Below are positions 35,121-43,528 of a DNA stretch of 64,000 bases, piece by piece. The notes under the pieces were generated by a model. That model worked only from the letters and a program-made list of their open reading frames with translations. It made no database searches and was not told the DNA's origin. A program made the position numbers and the translations under genes. Source of the stretch: Actinomycetota bacterium (GTDB lineage: Bacteria > Actinomycetota > CADDZG01 > WHSQ01). Position 1 is the stretch's first letter; the number at the start of each line of letters is the position of its first letter. The stretch covers positions 235,895 to 299,894 of the forward strand of contig JAUJNI010000002.1 of assembly GCA_030446465.1 (NCBI GenBank). The letters run 5' to 3'.

Positions 35121-36773
35121 ATGGCCGACGACCTTTACAAGCGGTGGCGTGAGCGTTACGACGCGGCCAAGCTCAGGGATGACACCGACTTCGACACCCT
35201 CTCGAGCGTTGCCTTAGAGCCCCTCTACGGCCCCCAGGAAGACATCGATCCCGAGATCGGCGTTCCGGGTGAGTACCCCTTCACCCGCGGGATCTATCCA
35301 ACCGGCTACCGGGGGCGCCTGTGGACGATGCGTCAGTTTGCCGGCTTCGGCTCCCCATCACAGACCAATGAGCGTTACAAGTTCCTTCTCGATCAAGGTC
35401 AAACGGGATTGTCGGTGGCCTTCGACATGCCCACCTTGATGGGGCGAGACTCGGACGACCCCTTCTCGGAAGGAGAGGTCGGTCGCTGCGGAGTTGCGGT
35501 CAACTCGCTGGCCGATATGGAGATCCTGTTCGAGGGCATCGACCTCGAGGCCATCTCCACGTCGATGACCATCTCCGGGCCTGCCCCCATGATCTTCGCG
35601 ATGTACATCGCGGCCGCCGAGAAGCAAGGCGCGGACGTCTCACGTCTCGGGGGCACCTGCCAGACGGACATTCTGAAGGAGTACATCGCTCAGAAGGAAT
35701 GGTTGTTCCCGCCGGACCCCCACCTCAGGCTGACCGCCGACATGATGGAGTTCTGCACGAAGGAAGTGCCGAAGTACCACCCCCTGTCTATCTCCGGCTA
35801 CCACATTCGCGAAGCCGGATCCACCGCCGTGCAGGAGCTTGCCTTCACCATCGCATCAGGGTTCGCCCACGTCGAGCTAGGCATCCGCCGAGGGCTCGAT
35901 GTGGACGAGTTCGCTCCCGGTTTGAGCTTCTTCTTCAATTCCCACATCGACTTTTTCGAGGAGATAGCGAAGTTCCGCGCGGCGAGAAAGATCTGGGCTC
36001 GCTGGATGAAGGAGCGCTACGGGGCCAAGAAGGATCGCTCGTGGATGCTCAAGTTCCATACGCAGACGGCCGGCGTGTCCCTCACAGGGCAACAGCCATA
36101 CAACAACGTGATTCGGACCACGACGGAGGCGCTTGCGGCGGTGCTTGGGGGGACGCAGAGCCTCCACACCAACTCACTGGATGAGGTGCTGGCACTTCCG
36201 ACCGAAGAGGCGGTGGAGATCGCTCTCCGCACGCAGCAGGTCATAGCTCACGAGACTGGCGCAACGAATGTGGCCGATCCACTCGGGGGCTCTTGGTTTG
36301 TGGAGGACCTGACCAAGCGAACCGAAGACGCCGCAGAGGAGTACTTCGCACGTATAGACGAGATGGGCAACGGATCGATTCTCGATGGGATGCTCGCCGG
36401 GATAGAGGAGGGCTATTTCCAGCAAGAGATCGCCGACGCCGCGTTCAGGTATCAACAGCTCCTCGAAAAGGGCAGGAAAGTGATTGTCGGCGTCAACCGT
36501 TTCACGAAGTCTGCCCAGGAGATGCCGGAGGTGCTTCTGATCACTACCGAGATCGAGGAGCGCCAAAAGAAAGCGGTGGCCGAAGTGCGCGCTAACCGCG
36601 ACCAGCGCCAGGCCGACGAGGCGATCGAGTCCTTGAAAGACATGGCGCACGACGCCTCGCAGAACTCAGTGCCCGTGCTGGTGGAGGCTGCGAAGGCCTA
36701 CGTCACCCTGGGCGAGATGGTCGACACCTTGAAGAAGGAGTGGGGCGTCTACACCGAGCCCCCGATGTTCTAA
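35121..36773 (+). CDS. Methylmalonyl-CoA mutase, catalytic (large) subunit without B12 domain
   Basis: The enzyme rearranges (R)-methylmalonyl-CoA and succinyl-CoA in propionate and odd-chain/branched-chain breakdown. The 550-aa TIM-barrel subunit has the substrate motif FTRGIYPTGYRGRLWTMRQF, SVAFDMPTLMGRDSDDP, ISGPAPMIFAMYIAAAE, and KFHTQTAGVSLTGQQPYNN (about residues 305-325). It ends at about residue 550 after a helical tail, so the cobalamin-binding domain (DxHxxG) is missing and must come from a separate small subunit, not found in this window. GTG 35118 lies directly before ATG 35121. The pairing with meaB is classical. Confidence 0.94.
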   Translation: MADDLYKRWRERYDAAKLRDDTDFDTLSSVALEPLYGPQEDIDPEIGVPGEYPFTRGIYPTGYRGRLWTMRQFAGFGSPSQTNERYKFLLDQGQTGLSVAFDMPTLMGRDSDDPFSEGEVGRCGVAVNSLADMEILFEGIDLEAISTSMTISGPAPMIFAMYIAAAEKQGADVSRLGGTCQTDILKEYIAQKEWLFPPDPHLRLTADMMEFCTKEVPKYHPLSISGYHIREAGSTAVQELAFTIASGFAHVELGIRRGLDVDEFAPGLSFFFNSHIDFFEEIAKFRAARKIWARWMKERYGAKKDRSWMLKFHTQTAGVSLTGQQPYNNVIRTTTEALAAVLGGTQSLHTNSLDEVLALPTEEAVEIALRTQQVIAHETGATNVADPLGGSWFVEDLTKRTEDAAEEYFARIDEMGNGSILDGMLAGIEEGYFQQEIADAAFRYQQLLEKGRKVIVGVNRFTKSAQEMPEVLLITTEIEERQKKAVAEVRANRDQRQADEAIESLKDMAHDASQNSVPVLVEAAKAYVTLGEMVDTLKKEWGVYTEPPMF

Positions 36774-36785
36774 CCCCGACCTTCC

Positions 36786-37808
36786 TCAGGTACGCAGCTC
36801 CGTCGGCGTCACTTGAAGCGTCACTAGATCGCCGTTCCGATAGACGGTCAGTGTCAGCGAACGTTCAACTGCTGCTCCATCGGCCAGACGTTGGAGGTCG
36901 TCCATGCCGCCCACCGGCTCTCCGGCGACCTCGAGGATGAGGTCCTCCGAGCGCAAGCCGGCGCGATCCGCGGGGCTTCCAGGCATCACCTCGACGATCT
37001 CGATGCCGCTCGACCTACCCGTTTCTCGCTCTACCCGCGGGGGCGCAGGACGCGGCCCCCCCACGATGCCGAAGTAGGCGCGTCTGACTCTTCCGTGGGT
37101 CATGAGCGCCGCAACGATCCTCCTGGTGGCGGCGTTGATCGGGACGGCGAGGCCGAGCCCCTGACCCGTGCCGGGACCGACGAGAGCGGTGTTGATCCCG
37201 ACCAGCCTTCCTTTGCTGTCGGCCAGCGCCCCTCCGGAGTTGCCGGGATGCAGAGCCGCGTCGGTCTGGATGACGTTCTCCACGAGCCGGGTGACTGCGC
37301 CGGCCCGCGTGGCGAAAGAGCGGCCCAGCGCGCTGACAACGCCCGCGGTCACCGAGCCTGCAAAGCCCAGCGGGTTGCCGATCGCAACGACAAGCTGCCC
37401 CACCTTCAGCTCCGAAGCATCGGCAAGCGTAGCCGGAAGGAGTTCAGATCCGGTTGCTCTCACGACCGCGAGGTCGGACAGAGGGTCTGTGCCCACGATC
37501 TCGAGCATCAGCTCACGGCCGTCCGAGAAGGTGGCCTCGCCGCGGTCTGCTCCCTCGACCACATGTGCAGAAGTGAGGATGAAGCCGTCGGGAGTTATGG
37601 CGACGCCGCTGCCGCTGCCCTCGTGCCGTCTCCCGCCGGTGCGCCGGTAGACGCGCAGGTCCGCAACCGAAGGCCCGACCAGCTCGGCTACTTTAACGAC
37701 GATGCTCGAGTAGGCGTCGAGCGCCTCGCTCTCGCTTGGCCTTTCATGGGACCGCCGGGAGGGCTGGTCGGCGCCGACAAACGACTCGAGCCATTGCAGG
37801 TCCGGCAT
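36786..37808 (-). CDS. HtrA/DegP-type serine protease with PDZ domain
   Basis: The 340-aa protein has a trypsin-like domain (about residues 35-245) with the triad His in ILTSAHVVEG, Asp in DPLSDLAVVR and Ser in HPGNSGGALAD, followed by a PDZ domain (about 250-338; GIEIVEVMPGSPADRAGLRSEDLIL). Unlike most HtrA proteins it lacks a signal peptide or membrane anchor at the predicted start (MPDLQWLESFVG), so it may act in the cytosol. The frame extends to 37874, but that part overlaps the 60-bp dyad repeat. Its 3' end converges on the mutase gene with only 12 bp between stops. Confidence 0.9.
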   Translation of the reverse strand: MPDLQWLESFVGADQPSRRSHERPSESEALDAYSSIVVKVAELVGPSVADLRVYRRTGGRRHEGSGSGVAITPDGFILTSAHVVEGADRGEATFSDGRELMLEIVGTDPLSDLAVVRATGSELLPATLADASELKVGQLVVAIGNPLGFAGSVTAGVVSALGRSFATRAGAVTRLVENVIQTDAALHPGNSGGALADSKGRLVGINTALVGPGTGQGLGLAVPINAATRRIVAALMTHGRVRRAYFGIVGGPRPAPPRVERETGRSSGIEIVEVMPGSPADRAGLRSEDLILEVAGEPVGGMDDLQRLADGAAVERSLTLTVYRNGDLVTLQVTPTELRT

Positions 37809-37846
37809 ACGCGCGACCAACCCGCGCGGCTTACTTCTATTCCCCC

Positions 37847-37906
37847 GGCCCGTTCTTTCTGAATGCAGCCACACCTGGCGTTGCCATTCTCAGAAAGAAA
37901 GCACGG
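37847..37906. repeat. 60-bp dyad repeat, copy A
   Basis: This copy matches the copy at 38387-38446 in 54 of 60 positions, exactly 540 bp away and in the same orientation. Its arms TTCTTTCTGA (37853-37862) and TCAGAAAGAA (37890-37899) form a 10-bp perfect stem with a 27-nt loop containing AGCCACACCT. It lies directly after the stop codon of the minus-strand lipoprotein gene, where it could act as terminator or RNA-stabilising structure. Confidence 0.85.
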
Positions 37907-37907
37907 G

Positions 37908-38369
37908 TCAAGCTTTGGCGTCCTCCATCAAGGTCGTGCAGATCACAGCCTCCGTTACGTACCAGGTGTCTCCATACCTGGAGAGCTGGACATTGGCCCG
38001 CTTGATTCCCTGCTTCGAGAACTCCAGGACCGCACGTTTGTCATTCCCCGCCGACGTGTTGGCGCGGGTGAAACCAAGAGATTGCATGTGGTCCAGCCCC
38101 TCGTCGTTTCGGAAATACCGATCGAGTGCCTGCTGAGGTGTGGAGGGACCACTCGGAACGTCCTCGGCGATGAAGTCGACGCTGTCGACCATGAGAAAGG
38201 CCTCTTCCTCGCATTGGACGCCGGTCTGAGAATCAGTCTTCAACTGAGACCCTGCGCTTCGCCGTTGAGCTTCATCTGACCGGTTGGTGTCGTGAGGCAA
38301 CCCACAGGAGGAAATAAGAACCGCGAGCCCCATCCCGAGGGTGCTCAGCCGAACTGCACGAAGAAGCAC
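37908..38369 (-). CDS. Putative lipoprotein of unknown function
   Basis: The 153-aa protein starts at GTG 38369 with a signal peptide of lipoprotein type, MLLRAVRLSTLGMGLAVLIS, ending in the lipobox ISSC-G (Cys at about residue 22). The mature part has a conserved-looking VDSVDFIAEDVPSGPSTPQQ and YGDTWYVTEAVICTT with two further Cys. The first in-frame ATG upstream would add the dyad repeat sequence and is rejected. No family is recognised. It should be anchored on the outer face of the cytoplasmic membrane. Confidence 0.7.
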   Translation of the reverse strand: MLLRAVRLSTLGMGLAVLISSCGLPHDTNRSDEAQRRSAGSQLKTDSQTGVQCEEEAFLMVDSVDFIAEDVPSGPSTPQQALDRYFRNDEGLDHMQSLGFTRANTSAGNDKRAVLEFSKQGIKRANVQLSRYGDTWYVTEAVICTTLMEDAKA

Positions 38370-38386
38370 AGGGGCCAGCGTACCCG

Positions 38387-38446
38387 GGCCCGTTCTTTCT
38401 GAGCACAGCCACACCTTGGGTTGCCGTTCTCAGAAAGAAAGCACGG
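38387..38446. repeat. 60-bp dyad repeat, copy B
   Basis: This is the second copy of the element at 37847-37906. The arms are at 38393-38402 and 38430-38439; here one extra G-C pair extends the stem. It begins at the base directly next to the stop codon of the minus-strand gene ending at 38447. Both copies therefore occupy the same position relative to a gene 3' end. Confidence 0.85.
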
Positions 38447-38662
38447 TTAGAGGCCTCGGCCCCCTCGGATGATCCTGTAGCCGAGCAACGCAGCGGCTAG
38501 GGCGAGCGCGATGGCCACGAGCGCGCCGGCGACCTCCAGGCCGCTCGCAGAGGGAGCATCCACGATCGTGGGGCTGGGCCGGGGGGTGGAGCTGGTAGCG
38601 CCCGGCGTGGGCGCCGCCTTCACACCCGCCACCCGGGACTGGAAGTGGGCAGATTCGACCAA
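38447..38662 (-). CDS. Small protein with C-terminal membrane anchor
   Basis: The frame from TTG 38662 encodes 71 residues: a Pro/Thr/Ser/Ala-rich stretch (about residues 10-40), then a hydrophobic helix LEVAGALVAIALALAAALLG and a short basic end YRIIRGGRGL, the pattern of a protein exported and anchored by its C-terminus or of a tail-anchored protein. It overlaps the last 43 bp of the NUDIX gene. The start is uncertain and no family is recognised; it may instead be part of a longer product reading over the NUDIX tail. Confidence 0.4.
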   Translation of the reverse strand: MVESAHFQSRVAGVKAAPTPGATSSTPRPSPTIVDAPSASGLEVAGALVAIALALAAALLGYRIIRGGRGL

Positions 38663-39255
38663 GGGTCGCCTCCGGGCCGCTCGACCAGCCCCACGGCTGC
38701 CAGACGGAGCAGCAGCAACCTGATGATGCGAGCGGTCACTCCCCAGATGACGTGGTCGTTCCAGACCCACGCCTCCGTTGGATAGGTCCGGTCACCATGT
38801 GAGAAGCCGGGCTCCGCTCTGACGGACTCTCTCAGCTCTGCGAGCGGGACCCAGAGCACGTCGGCCACCTCTGCAGGGTTTGGCCGCAGCTTGGGCGCGT
38901 CGTCGAGCCAGCCGACGAAGGGAGTCACCAGGTAGCCGGTCACGTAGGTAGGAAAGGTGTCGAGCTCTCCGATGATCTCCACTCGCCGCGGGTCGAGTCC
39001 GATCTCCTCTTCGGTCTCGCGCAGAGCCGCGACTTGCGGAGAGCGGTCGGTGGGATCGATTGATCCTCCGGGAAAAGAGATCTGGCCCTTGTGGCTCGAG
39101 AGTGTCTCGGTCCTCAAGGTGAAGATGAGCGTCGGCTCGGCGCCGGCAACAATAGGGATCAAGACTGCTGCTTCGCGCGCTCCGGGTTGGGACGTCCTGC
39201 TTGGAGACTGTGCGGCGAGGGCCTGCGCGACTCGCGCCTTTAACTCCAAAGACAT
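38620..39255 (-). CDS. NUDIX hydrolase, CoA pyrophosphatase (NudL-like)
   Basis: The 211-aa cytosolic hydrolase has the NUDIX helix AALRETEEEIGLD (about residues 77-89) preceded by SSHKGQISFPGGSIDPTD, the extended signature of CoA-specific NUDIX enzymes of the NudL/PCD1 type. These cleave CoA or its derivatives into 3',5'-ADP and 4'-phosphopantetheine. PTYVTGYLVTPFVGWLDD follows at about 102-119. It sits next to acyl-CoA genes (enoyl-CoA hydratase, EtfAB), which fits a role in CoA turnover. Confidence 0.88.
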   Translation of the reverse strand: MSLELKARVAQALAAQSPSRTSQPGAREAAVLIPIVAGAEPTLIFTLRTETLSSHKGQISFPGGSIDPTDRSPQVAALRETEEEIGLDPRRVEIIGELDTFPTYVTGYLVTPFVGWLDDAPKLRPNPAEVADVLWVPLAELRESVRAEPGFSHGDRTYPTEAWVWNDHVIWGVTARIIRLLLLRLAAVGLVERPGGDPWSNLPTSSPGWRV

Positions 39256-39337
39256 GGGCGCGCCATCGTAGCCTTGGCAACAGAGTGTCGTTCGCCGGCT
39301 CGGCGACTAAGCAACCATCGAGAGTGGGGGAGGCGCA

Positions 39338-40120
39338 GTGGGCGAGTTCGTGAACTTCCAGGTGGCCGCCAGCGGTGTCGCCACGGTCAGGCTGGATCGG
39401 CCGAAGGTCAACGCGCTGAATCAGATCGTGGCTAAGGAGATCGGGGAAGCTGTCGATGCGCTCGCAGCAGATCCCGCTGCGAAGGCGGTCATCGTCTGGG
39501 GAGGAGACAAGGTCTTTGCCGCCGGGGCGGACATCAAAGAGATGGCCGAGCTCGATGCAACCACGATGTTCCGCTACATCGGAGGGTTCCAGGACGTCTT
39601 TACGAGGCTCGAGAACCTTCCCCAGATCACGATCGCGGCAATCTCCGGGTACGCGCTGGGGGGTGGGTGCGAGCTGGCGCTTGCATGCGACCTGAGAATC
39701 TGTGCGGAGGACTCGAGGCTCGGACAGCCCGAGATCTTGCTCGGAGTCATCCCTGGGGCTGGAGGCACCCAGCGCCTGCCCCGGCTCGTGGGCGCGGGCC
39801 GCGCCAAAGAGATCGTCTACTCGGGCCGGTTCGTGGACGCCGGCGAGGCGAAGGCCATAGGGCTGGTCAACGAGGTCGTCCCGACGGATCAGGTTCTGGC
39901 TCGGGCCACAGAGGTGGCCGAGCGCCTGGCTCGGGGGCCGACCGTCGCCCTCATGGCCGCAAAGCAAGCCATTCAAAAGGGCATCGACGTCGACATGGCA
40001 ACGGGCCTTCTGCTCGAGCGCCAAGCCTTCGCGGCCCTCTTCGCGACCGAGGACCAACAGATAGGTATGACTTCCTTTGCGGAGCAGGGGCCGGGCAAGG
40101 CCAACTTCGTGGGACGCTGA
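39338..40120 (+). CDS. Enoyl-CoA hydratase/isomerase family protein
   Basis: The 260-aa crotonase-fold enzyme probably hydrates trans-2-enoyl-CoA in beta-oxidation. [13 protein letters not shown] supplies the first oxyanion strand (about residues 66-78). [13 protein letters not shown] holds the first catalytic Glu (about residue 114). [20 protein letters not shown] holds the second Glu (about 133-152). Both Glu residues are present, which supports hydratase rather than isomerase activity. GTG 39338 follows GGGGGAGG. The etf genes follow 78 bp downstream on the same strand. Confidence 0.92.
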   Translation: MGEFVNFQVAASGVATVRLDRPKVNALNQIVAKEIGEAVDALAADPAAKAVIVWGGDKVFAAGADIKEMAELDATTMFRYIGGFQDVFTRLENLPQITIAAISGYALGGGCELALACDLRICAEDSRLGQPEILLGVIPGAGGTQRLPRLVGAGRAKEIVYSGRFVDAGEAKAIGLVNEVVPTDQVLARATEVAERLARGPTVALMAAKQAIQKGIDVDMATGLLLERQAFAALFATEDQQIGMTSFAEQGPGKANFVGR

Positions 40121-40198
40121 CCCTGGGGTAGAGTCACTCTGCTTGCTATTGCAAGCACCCAAAGGACTTACTCTGAGGCGCAACGCTAGGAGGCCGTT

Positions 40199-40966
40199 TT
40201 GAACATCGTGGTGTGCGTAAAACACATCCCGGATCCGAACATCCCAGGCGAGCTCGAAGGCGGCCGGCTCAAGCGCTCGGGCGTCCAGGGGGTGCTCGAT
40301 CCAGGAGACGAGTTTGGGGTGGAGACGGGGCTTCAGCTGAAGGAGGCCCACGGAGGCGAGGTAACCCTTGTCTCCATGGGACCGCCCACTGCGATGGAGG
40401 CGATCCGCCGCGGCCTCTCGATGGGCGCGGACAAAGGGCTGCTGGTGAGCGACGACGCCCTCCAAGGGGCGTGTGCTCTGGTCACGGCCCGAGTCCTGGC
40501 GGCCGCTATCAAGAAGAGCGGCCCCTTCGACCTCGTCATCGCAGGAGTCGAGTCGACGGACGGGTACACGGGCACGATGCCATCCACGCTGGCAGAGCTT
40601 CTCGACGTTCCTCAGGTCACTTTCGTGAAGAGGCTGGACAGTGCCGACGGCACGATCAGGGCGGATCGCCAGACCGCCGAGGGCTATCAGGTGGTGGAGT
40701 CCCCACTTCCGGCCCTCATCACAGTGACGGCGGGGGTCAACTCGCCCCGGTACGCGTCCTTCAAGGGGATCATGGCTGCGAAGAAGAAGCCGGTCGACAA
40801 CCTTTCCATAGGAGATCTCGGGCTTTCCAGCGAGGAAGTCACGAGCATGCAGCAGATCGCAAGCGTCGGGAGCGCGGAGGCGCGCAAGGCTGGAGAGGTG
40901 ATCGAGGACGACGGCACCGGTGCCCAGCGGGTGGCCGAGTTCCTCAAGGAAGCAAAGGTGATCTAG
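40199..40966 (+). CDS. etfB: Electron transfer flavoprotein subunit beta
   Basis: EtfB binds AMP and, with EtfA, carries electrons from acyl-CoA dehydrogenases to the quinone pool. The 255-aa product starts MNIVVCVKHIPDP and contains GVESTDGYTGTMPSTLAELL (about residues 118-137), typical of group I ETF, and AAKKKPVDNLSIGDLGL near the C-terminus. TTG 40199 is preceded by AGGAGG at good distance. The stop TAG shares one base with the GTG of etfA. Confidence 0.95.
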   Translation: MNIVVCVKHIPDPNIPGELEGGRLKRSGVQGVLDPGDEFGVETGLQLKEAHGGEVTLVSMGPPTAMEAIRRGLSMGADKGLLVSDDALQGACALVTARVLAAAIKKSGPFDLVIAGVESTDGYTGTMPSTLAELLDVPQVTFVKRLDSADGTIRADRQTAEGYQVVESPLPALITVTAGVNSPRYASFKGIMAAKKKPVDNLSIGDLGLSSEEVTSMQQIASVGSAEARKAGEVIEDDGTGAQRVAEFLKEAKVI

Positions 40967-41922
40967 TGTCGAAGATCTGGGTCTATGCAGAGGTAAGCAA
41001 CGGCAAGGTCGATCCCACGGCGCTCGAGATACTGACCAAGGCGCGGGACCTCGCGGAAGACGTCGAGGGAGTTGTCTTGGGCCCGGGCGCAACCGAGGCA
41101 GCCTCCGTGCTTGGTGAGTATGGAGCCACGACCGTCTACGCCAGTGACGACCCCGTTTATGCGGATTACGTCGCGCAGCCGGCGGCCCACGCTCTCTACC
41201 AGCTGATTCAGCAACATTCGCCCGACGTCGTCCTGTTCGCGATGAACTACGACTCCCGGGATATCGCCGGCCGGTTGTCTGCAAAGACAGGATCGACGTT
41301 GATGAGCAATGTCTTCGAGATCTTGGGAAGCGACAGGGCTCAGACCGGGATCTTCGGAGGGGCAACGCTTGTCGACGTCGATCTCCAGGGTTCGCCCAAG
41401 TTGCTGCTCGTGCGGCCGAAATCCTTCGAGCCAGAGCCGAGTGGCGGGTCGGCGAAGGTCGTGCCGGTTGACATCGACATCCCGGACGAGCTGAAGAAAT
41501 CGAGGCGTCTCGAGCGGCACGAGGAGGCGGCGAGCGGTCCGCGGTTGGAGGAGGCTCCCATCGTCCTGGCGGGGGGCCGCGGCCTGCAGGATCCGTCGAA
41601 CTTCAAGCTGCTCGACGAGCTGGCCTCAGAGATCGGAGATGCCGCGGTGGGAGCGACTCGTGCAGTCGTGGATGCAGGCTGGGTCCCTTACGCGATGCAG
41701 ATCGGGCAGACCGGCACGACTGTGAAACCGGGCGTGTATCTCGCCTTCGGCATCAGCGGCGCGACCCAGCACATCGTCGGCATGAAGGGGGCCAAGAAGA
41801 TCGTCGCCATAAATAAGGACGAGGAGGCGCCGATCTTCCAGATCGCCGATCTCGGGATAGTGGGGGATGCTCTTAAGATTCTTCCACAGCTCATCGAAGA
41901 GGTGAGATCCCGGAAGGGTTAG
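40966..41922 (+). CDS. etfA: Electron transfer flavoprotein subunit alpha
   Basis: EtfA holds the FAD. The 318-aa product has the N-terminal domain (residues 1-190) and the C-terminal FAD domain with [43 protein letters not shown] (about residues 225-247), [38 protein letters not shown] and ADLGIVGD. The final helix is [12 protein letters not shown]. The start at GTG 40966 overlaps the etfB stop by one base, so translation is coupled. Confidence 0.95.
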   Translation: MSKIWVYAEVSNGKVDPTALEILTKARDLAEDVEGVVLGPGATEAASVLGEYGATTVYASDDPVYADYVAQPAAHALYQLIQQHSPDVVLFAMNYDSRDIAGRLSAKTGSTLMSNVFEILGSDRAQTGIFGGATLVDVDLQGSPKLLLVRPKSFEPEPSGGSAKVVPVDIDIPDELKKSRRLERHEEAASGPRLEEAPIVLAGGRGLQDPSNFKLLDELASEIGDAAVGATRAVVDAGWVPYAMQIGQTGTTVKPGVYLAFGISGATQHIVGMKGAKKIVAINKDEEAPIFQIADLGIVGDALKILPQLIEEVRSRKG

Positions 41923-41923
41923 C

Positions 41924-42304
41924 GTGTCCCTCGGCGACAGCATCAGGAACTTCTTCAGTAAAAAGCGGAATCCGGAGCTTCCGGGCCTCGAGTCGTTCGC
42001 GGCCGAACGGAGAGGCGTCGAGGGCTACATCGAGCCCCAGACGGCGACCAACCCGACCACATTGCTTCTGGTCGACCGGGATGGCGATCATGTCCGTGCC
42101 GCGGTCAGAGACCCAGCCGATGCAGCAGCGTTCTGCGAGAAGCTCGGGCTCCCCGTTTACGATGCCGCCGTCATCGGCTACCCCGAGCGCATGCGGACGT
42201 TCGACAGGCGAAGGAACGCCGCAGAATCCGCGTTCGTGGACAAGGAGATCGCCGAGATCGAGCGCAGGCTGGCCGAGCCCGGGCCCGAGACGCCCAACAA
42301 CTAA
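41924..42304 (+). CDS. Conserved-looking hypothetical protein, 126 aa
   Basis: The small soluble protein starts at GTG 41924, 1 nt after etfA. The N-terminus is basic (SIRNFFSKKRNPELPG), the middle (TTLLLVDRDGDHVRAAVRD) looks like a beta-alpha fold, and the end is a charged helix (KEIAEIERRLAEPGPE). No family is recognised. Being fused to the etf operon, it may be linked to ETF function, but nothing in the sequence shows how. Confidence 0.7.
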   Translation: MSLGDSIRNFFSKKRNPELPGLESFAAERRGVEGYIEPQTATNPTTLLLVDRDGDHVRAAVRDPADAAAFCEKLGLPVYDAAVIGYPERMRTFDRRRNAAESAFVDKEIAEIERRLAEPGPETPNN

Positions 42305-42357
42305 CGTTCCTTCGCCCGTGGGCGGGGTGATTCGGTACCCCTAGGGCGAAAGAACGT
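42304..42357 (+). terminator. Hairpin terminator after the etf operon
   Basis: ACGTTCCTTCGCCC (42304-42317) and GGGCGAAAGAACGT (42344-42357) pair with a single mismatch. Inside them GGGG and CCCC can extend the structure. It begins in the stop codon of the 126-aa gene and ends 25 bp before nifS. Confidence 0.65.
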
Positions 42358-42382
42358 CTGGCGCCCCCCTTATCCTGGTCAC

Positions 42383-43528
42383 ATGCACTATCTCGATCAC
42401 GCTGCGACCACGCCGGTGCTTGATGAGGTCAGGGAAGTCATGTCATCGGTCCTCGACGACAACTTCGGCAATCCCTCTTCGGTGCACGCCTTCGGCCGGA
42501 GGGCTCGCGAGGTAGTGGAGGACGGTCGGGACCGGGTGGCAGGTGCAATCGGCGCCAGCCCCTCCGAGATCGTCTTCACTGGGGGAGGCACCGAGGCCGA
42601 CAACCTCGCCCTGAAGGGAGCCACGCTCAAGCTGAGGGGCAACGGTAATCACGTGATCGTCACTGCGTTCGAGCACCACGCGGTCCTCGACTCGGCTCAC
42701 TGGTTGGCCCGTCAGGGCTTCGAGGTGACGACGCTGCCGGTGGGACCGAGCGGTGTCGTCGAGCCCGAGGTCGTGGCCGGCGCGGTGAAGCCTTCGACCA
42801 TCCTTGTATCGGTGATGGCCGTCAACAACGAGATCGGGACCATCCAGCCGGTTGAGCAAATCGTGGCAGCGGTCAAGGCCAAGAGCCCCTCGACGCTCGT
42901 TCACACCGACGCGGTACAGGCCCTCGGCAACATCCCCGTGGACGTTCACAGATGGGGCGTCGACTTCGCTGCGTTCGCGGCCCACAAGCTGGGGGGGCCG
43001 AAGGGGACAGGTGCGCTGTTCGTCAGGGCCCACGTCCCGGCGGAGCCGGTGATCCACGGCGGCGGGCAGGAGCGCGGGCTGAGGTCGGGGACTCTTAACG
43101 TCGCGGGCATAGCGGGTTTTGGAGTCGCCGCCGAGATCGCTGCCAAAGAGGTCCACGAGAAGACCGAGCGCATCGGCGCGCTGCGCGATCGTCTCTGGGC
43201 CGGCATTCAAGGTGCCGTGCCCGACGCCGTGCTGAACGGCGACCAGGGCGCGAGGGTTGCGGGAAACCTAAATCTTTGTGTTCCCGGGGCCGACGGCGAG
43301 ACCATGCTCTTGCTGCTCGACGGGGCGGGGATCGCCGCCTCCTCAGGATCAGCTTGTCAGTCCGGAGCGCTCGATCCGTCTCACGTTCTCTTGGCGATTG
43401 GGGTCTCACGCGACCTCGCCAATGGGAGCTTGCGCTTCTCTCTCGGACGCAGCTCGACAGAAGAAGATGTGGATGCTGTTCTCGACGCGTTGCCAGAGGT
43501 CGTCGGTCGTGCCCGAAGGGTTGCGTGA
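42383..43528 (+). CDS. Cysteine desulfurase (NifS/IscS family)
   Basis: The PLP enzyme removes sulfur from cysteine as a persulfide. The 381-aa product shows MHYLDHAATTPV, the PLP lysine in FAAHKLGGPKGTGALF (about residue 198), SVMAVNNEIGTIQP, HTDAVQALG (PLP Asp) and the mobile catalytic loop SSGSACQSGALDPSHV with its Cys (about residue 324). The short loop is of group I (IscS-like). mnmA starts in its stop codon, so its sulfur very likely goes to tRNA 2-thiouridine. An Fe-S role is also possible, as an NfuA-type gene is 8 kb upstream. Confidence 0.94.
   Translation: MHYLDHAATTPVLDEVREVMSSVLDDNFGNPSSVHAFGRRAREVVEDGRDRVAGAIGASPSEIVFTGGGTEADNLALKGATLKLRGNGNHVIVTAFEHHAVLDSAHWLARQGFEVTTLPVGPSGVVEPEVVAGAVKPSTILVSVMAVNNEIGTIQPVEQIVAAVKAKSPSTLVHTDAVQALGNIPVDVHRWGVDFAAFAAHKLGGPKGTGALFVRAHVPAEPVIHGGGQERGLRSGTLNVAGIAGFGVAAEIAAKEVHEKTERIGALRDRLWAGIQGAVPDAVLNGDQGARVAGNLNLCVPGADGETMLLLLDGAGIAASSGSACQSGALDPSHVLLAIGVSRDLANGSLRFSLGRSSTEEDVDAVLDALPEVVGRARRVA

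Noticed and set aside
36786-37874. HtrA-type protease starting at 37874
   Set aside because: The extra residues come from the 60-bp dyad repeat, and the same sequence precedes the lipoprotein gene, so they are not part of either protein.
38792-41365. An 857-codon open frame on the minus strand opposite the enoyl-CoA hydratase and etfB genes
   Set aside because: Its sequence has no recognisable domain and odd composition, while the opposite strand encodes two clearly recognised enzymes. It results from high GC at third positions.
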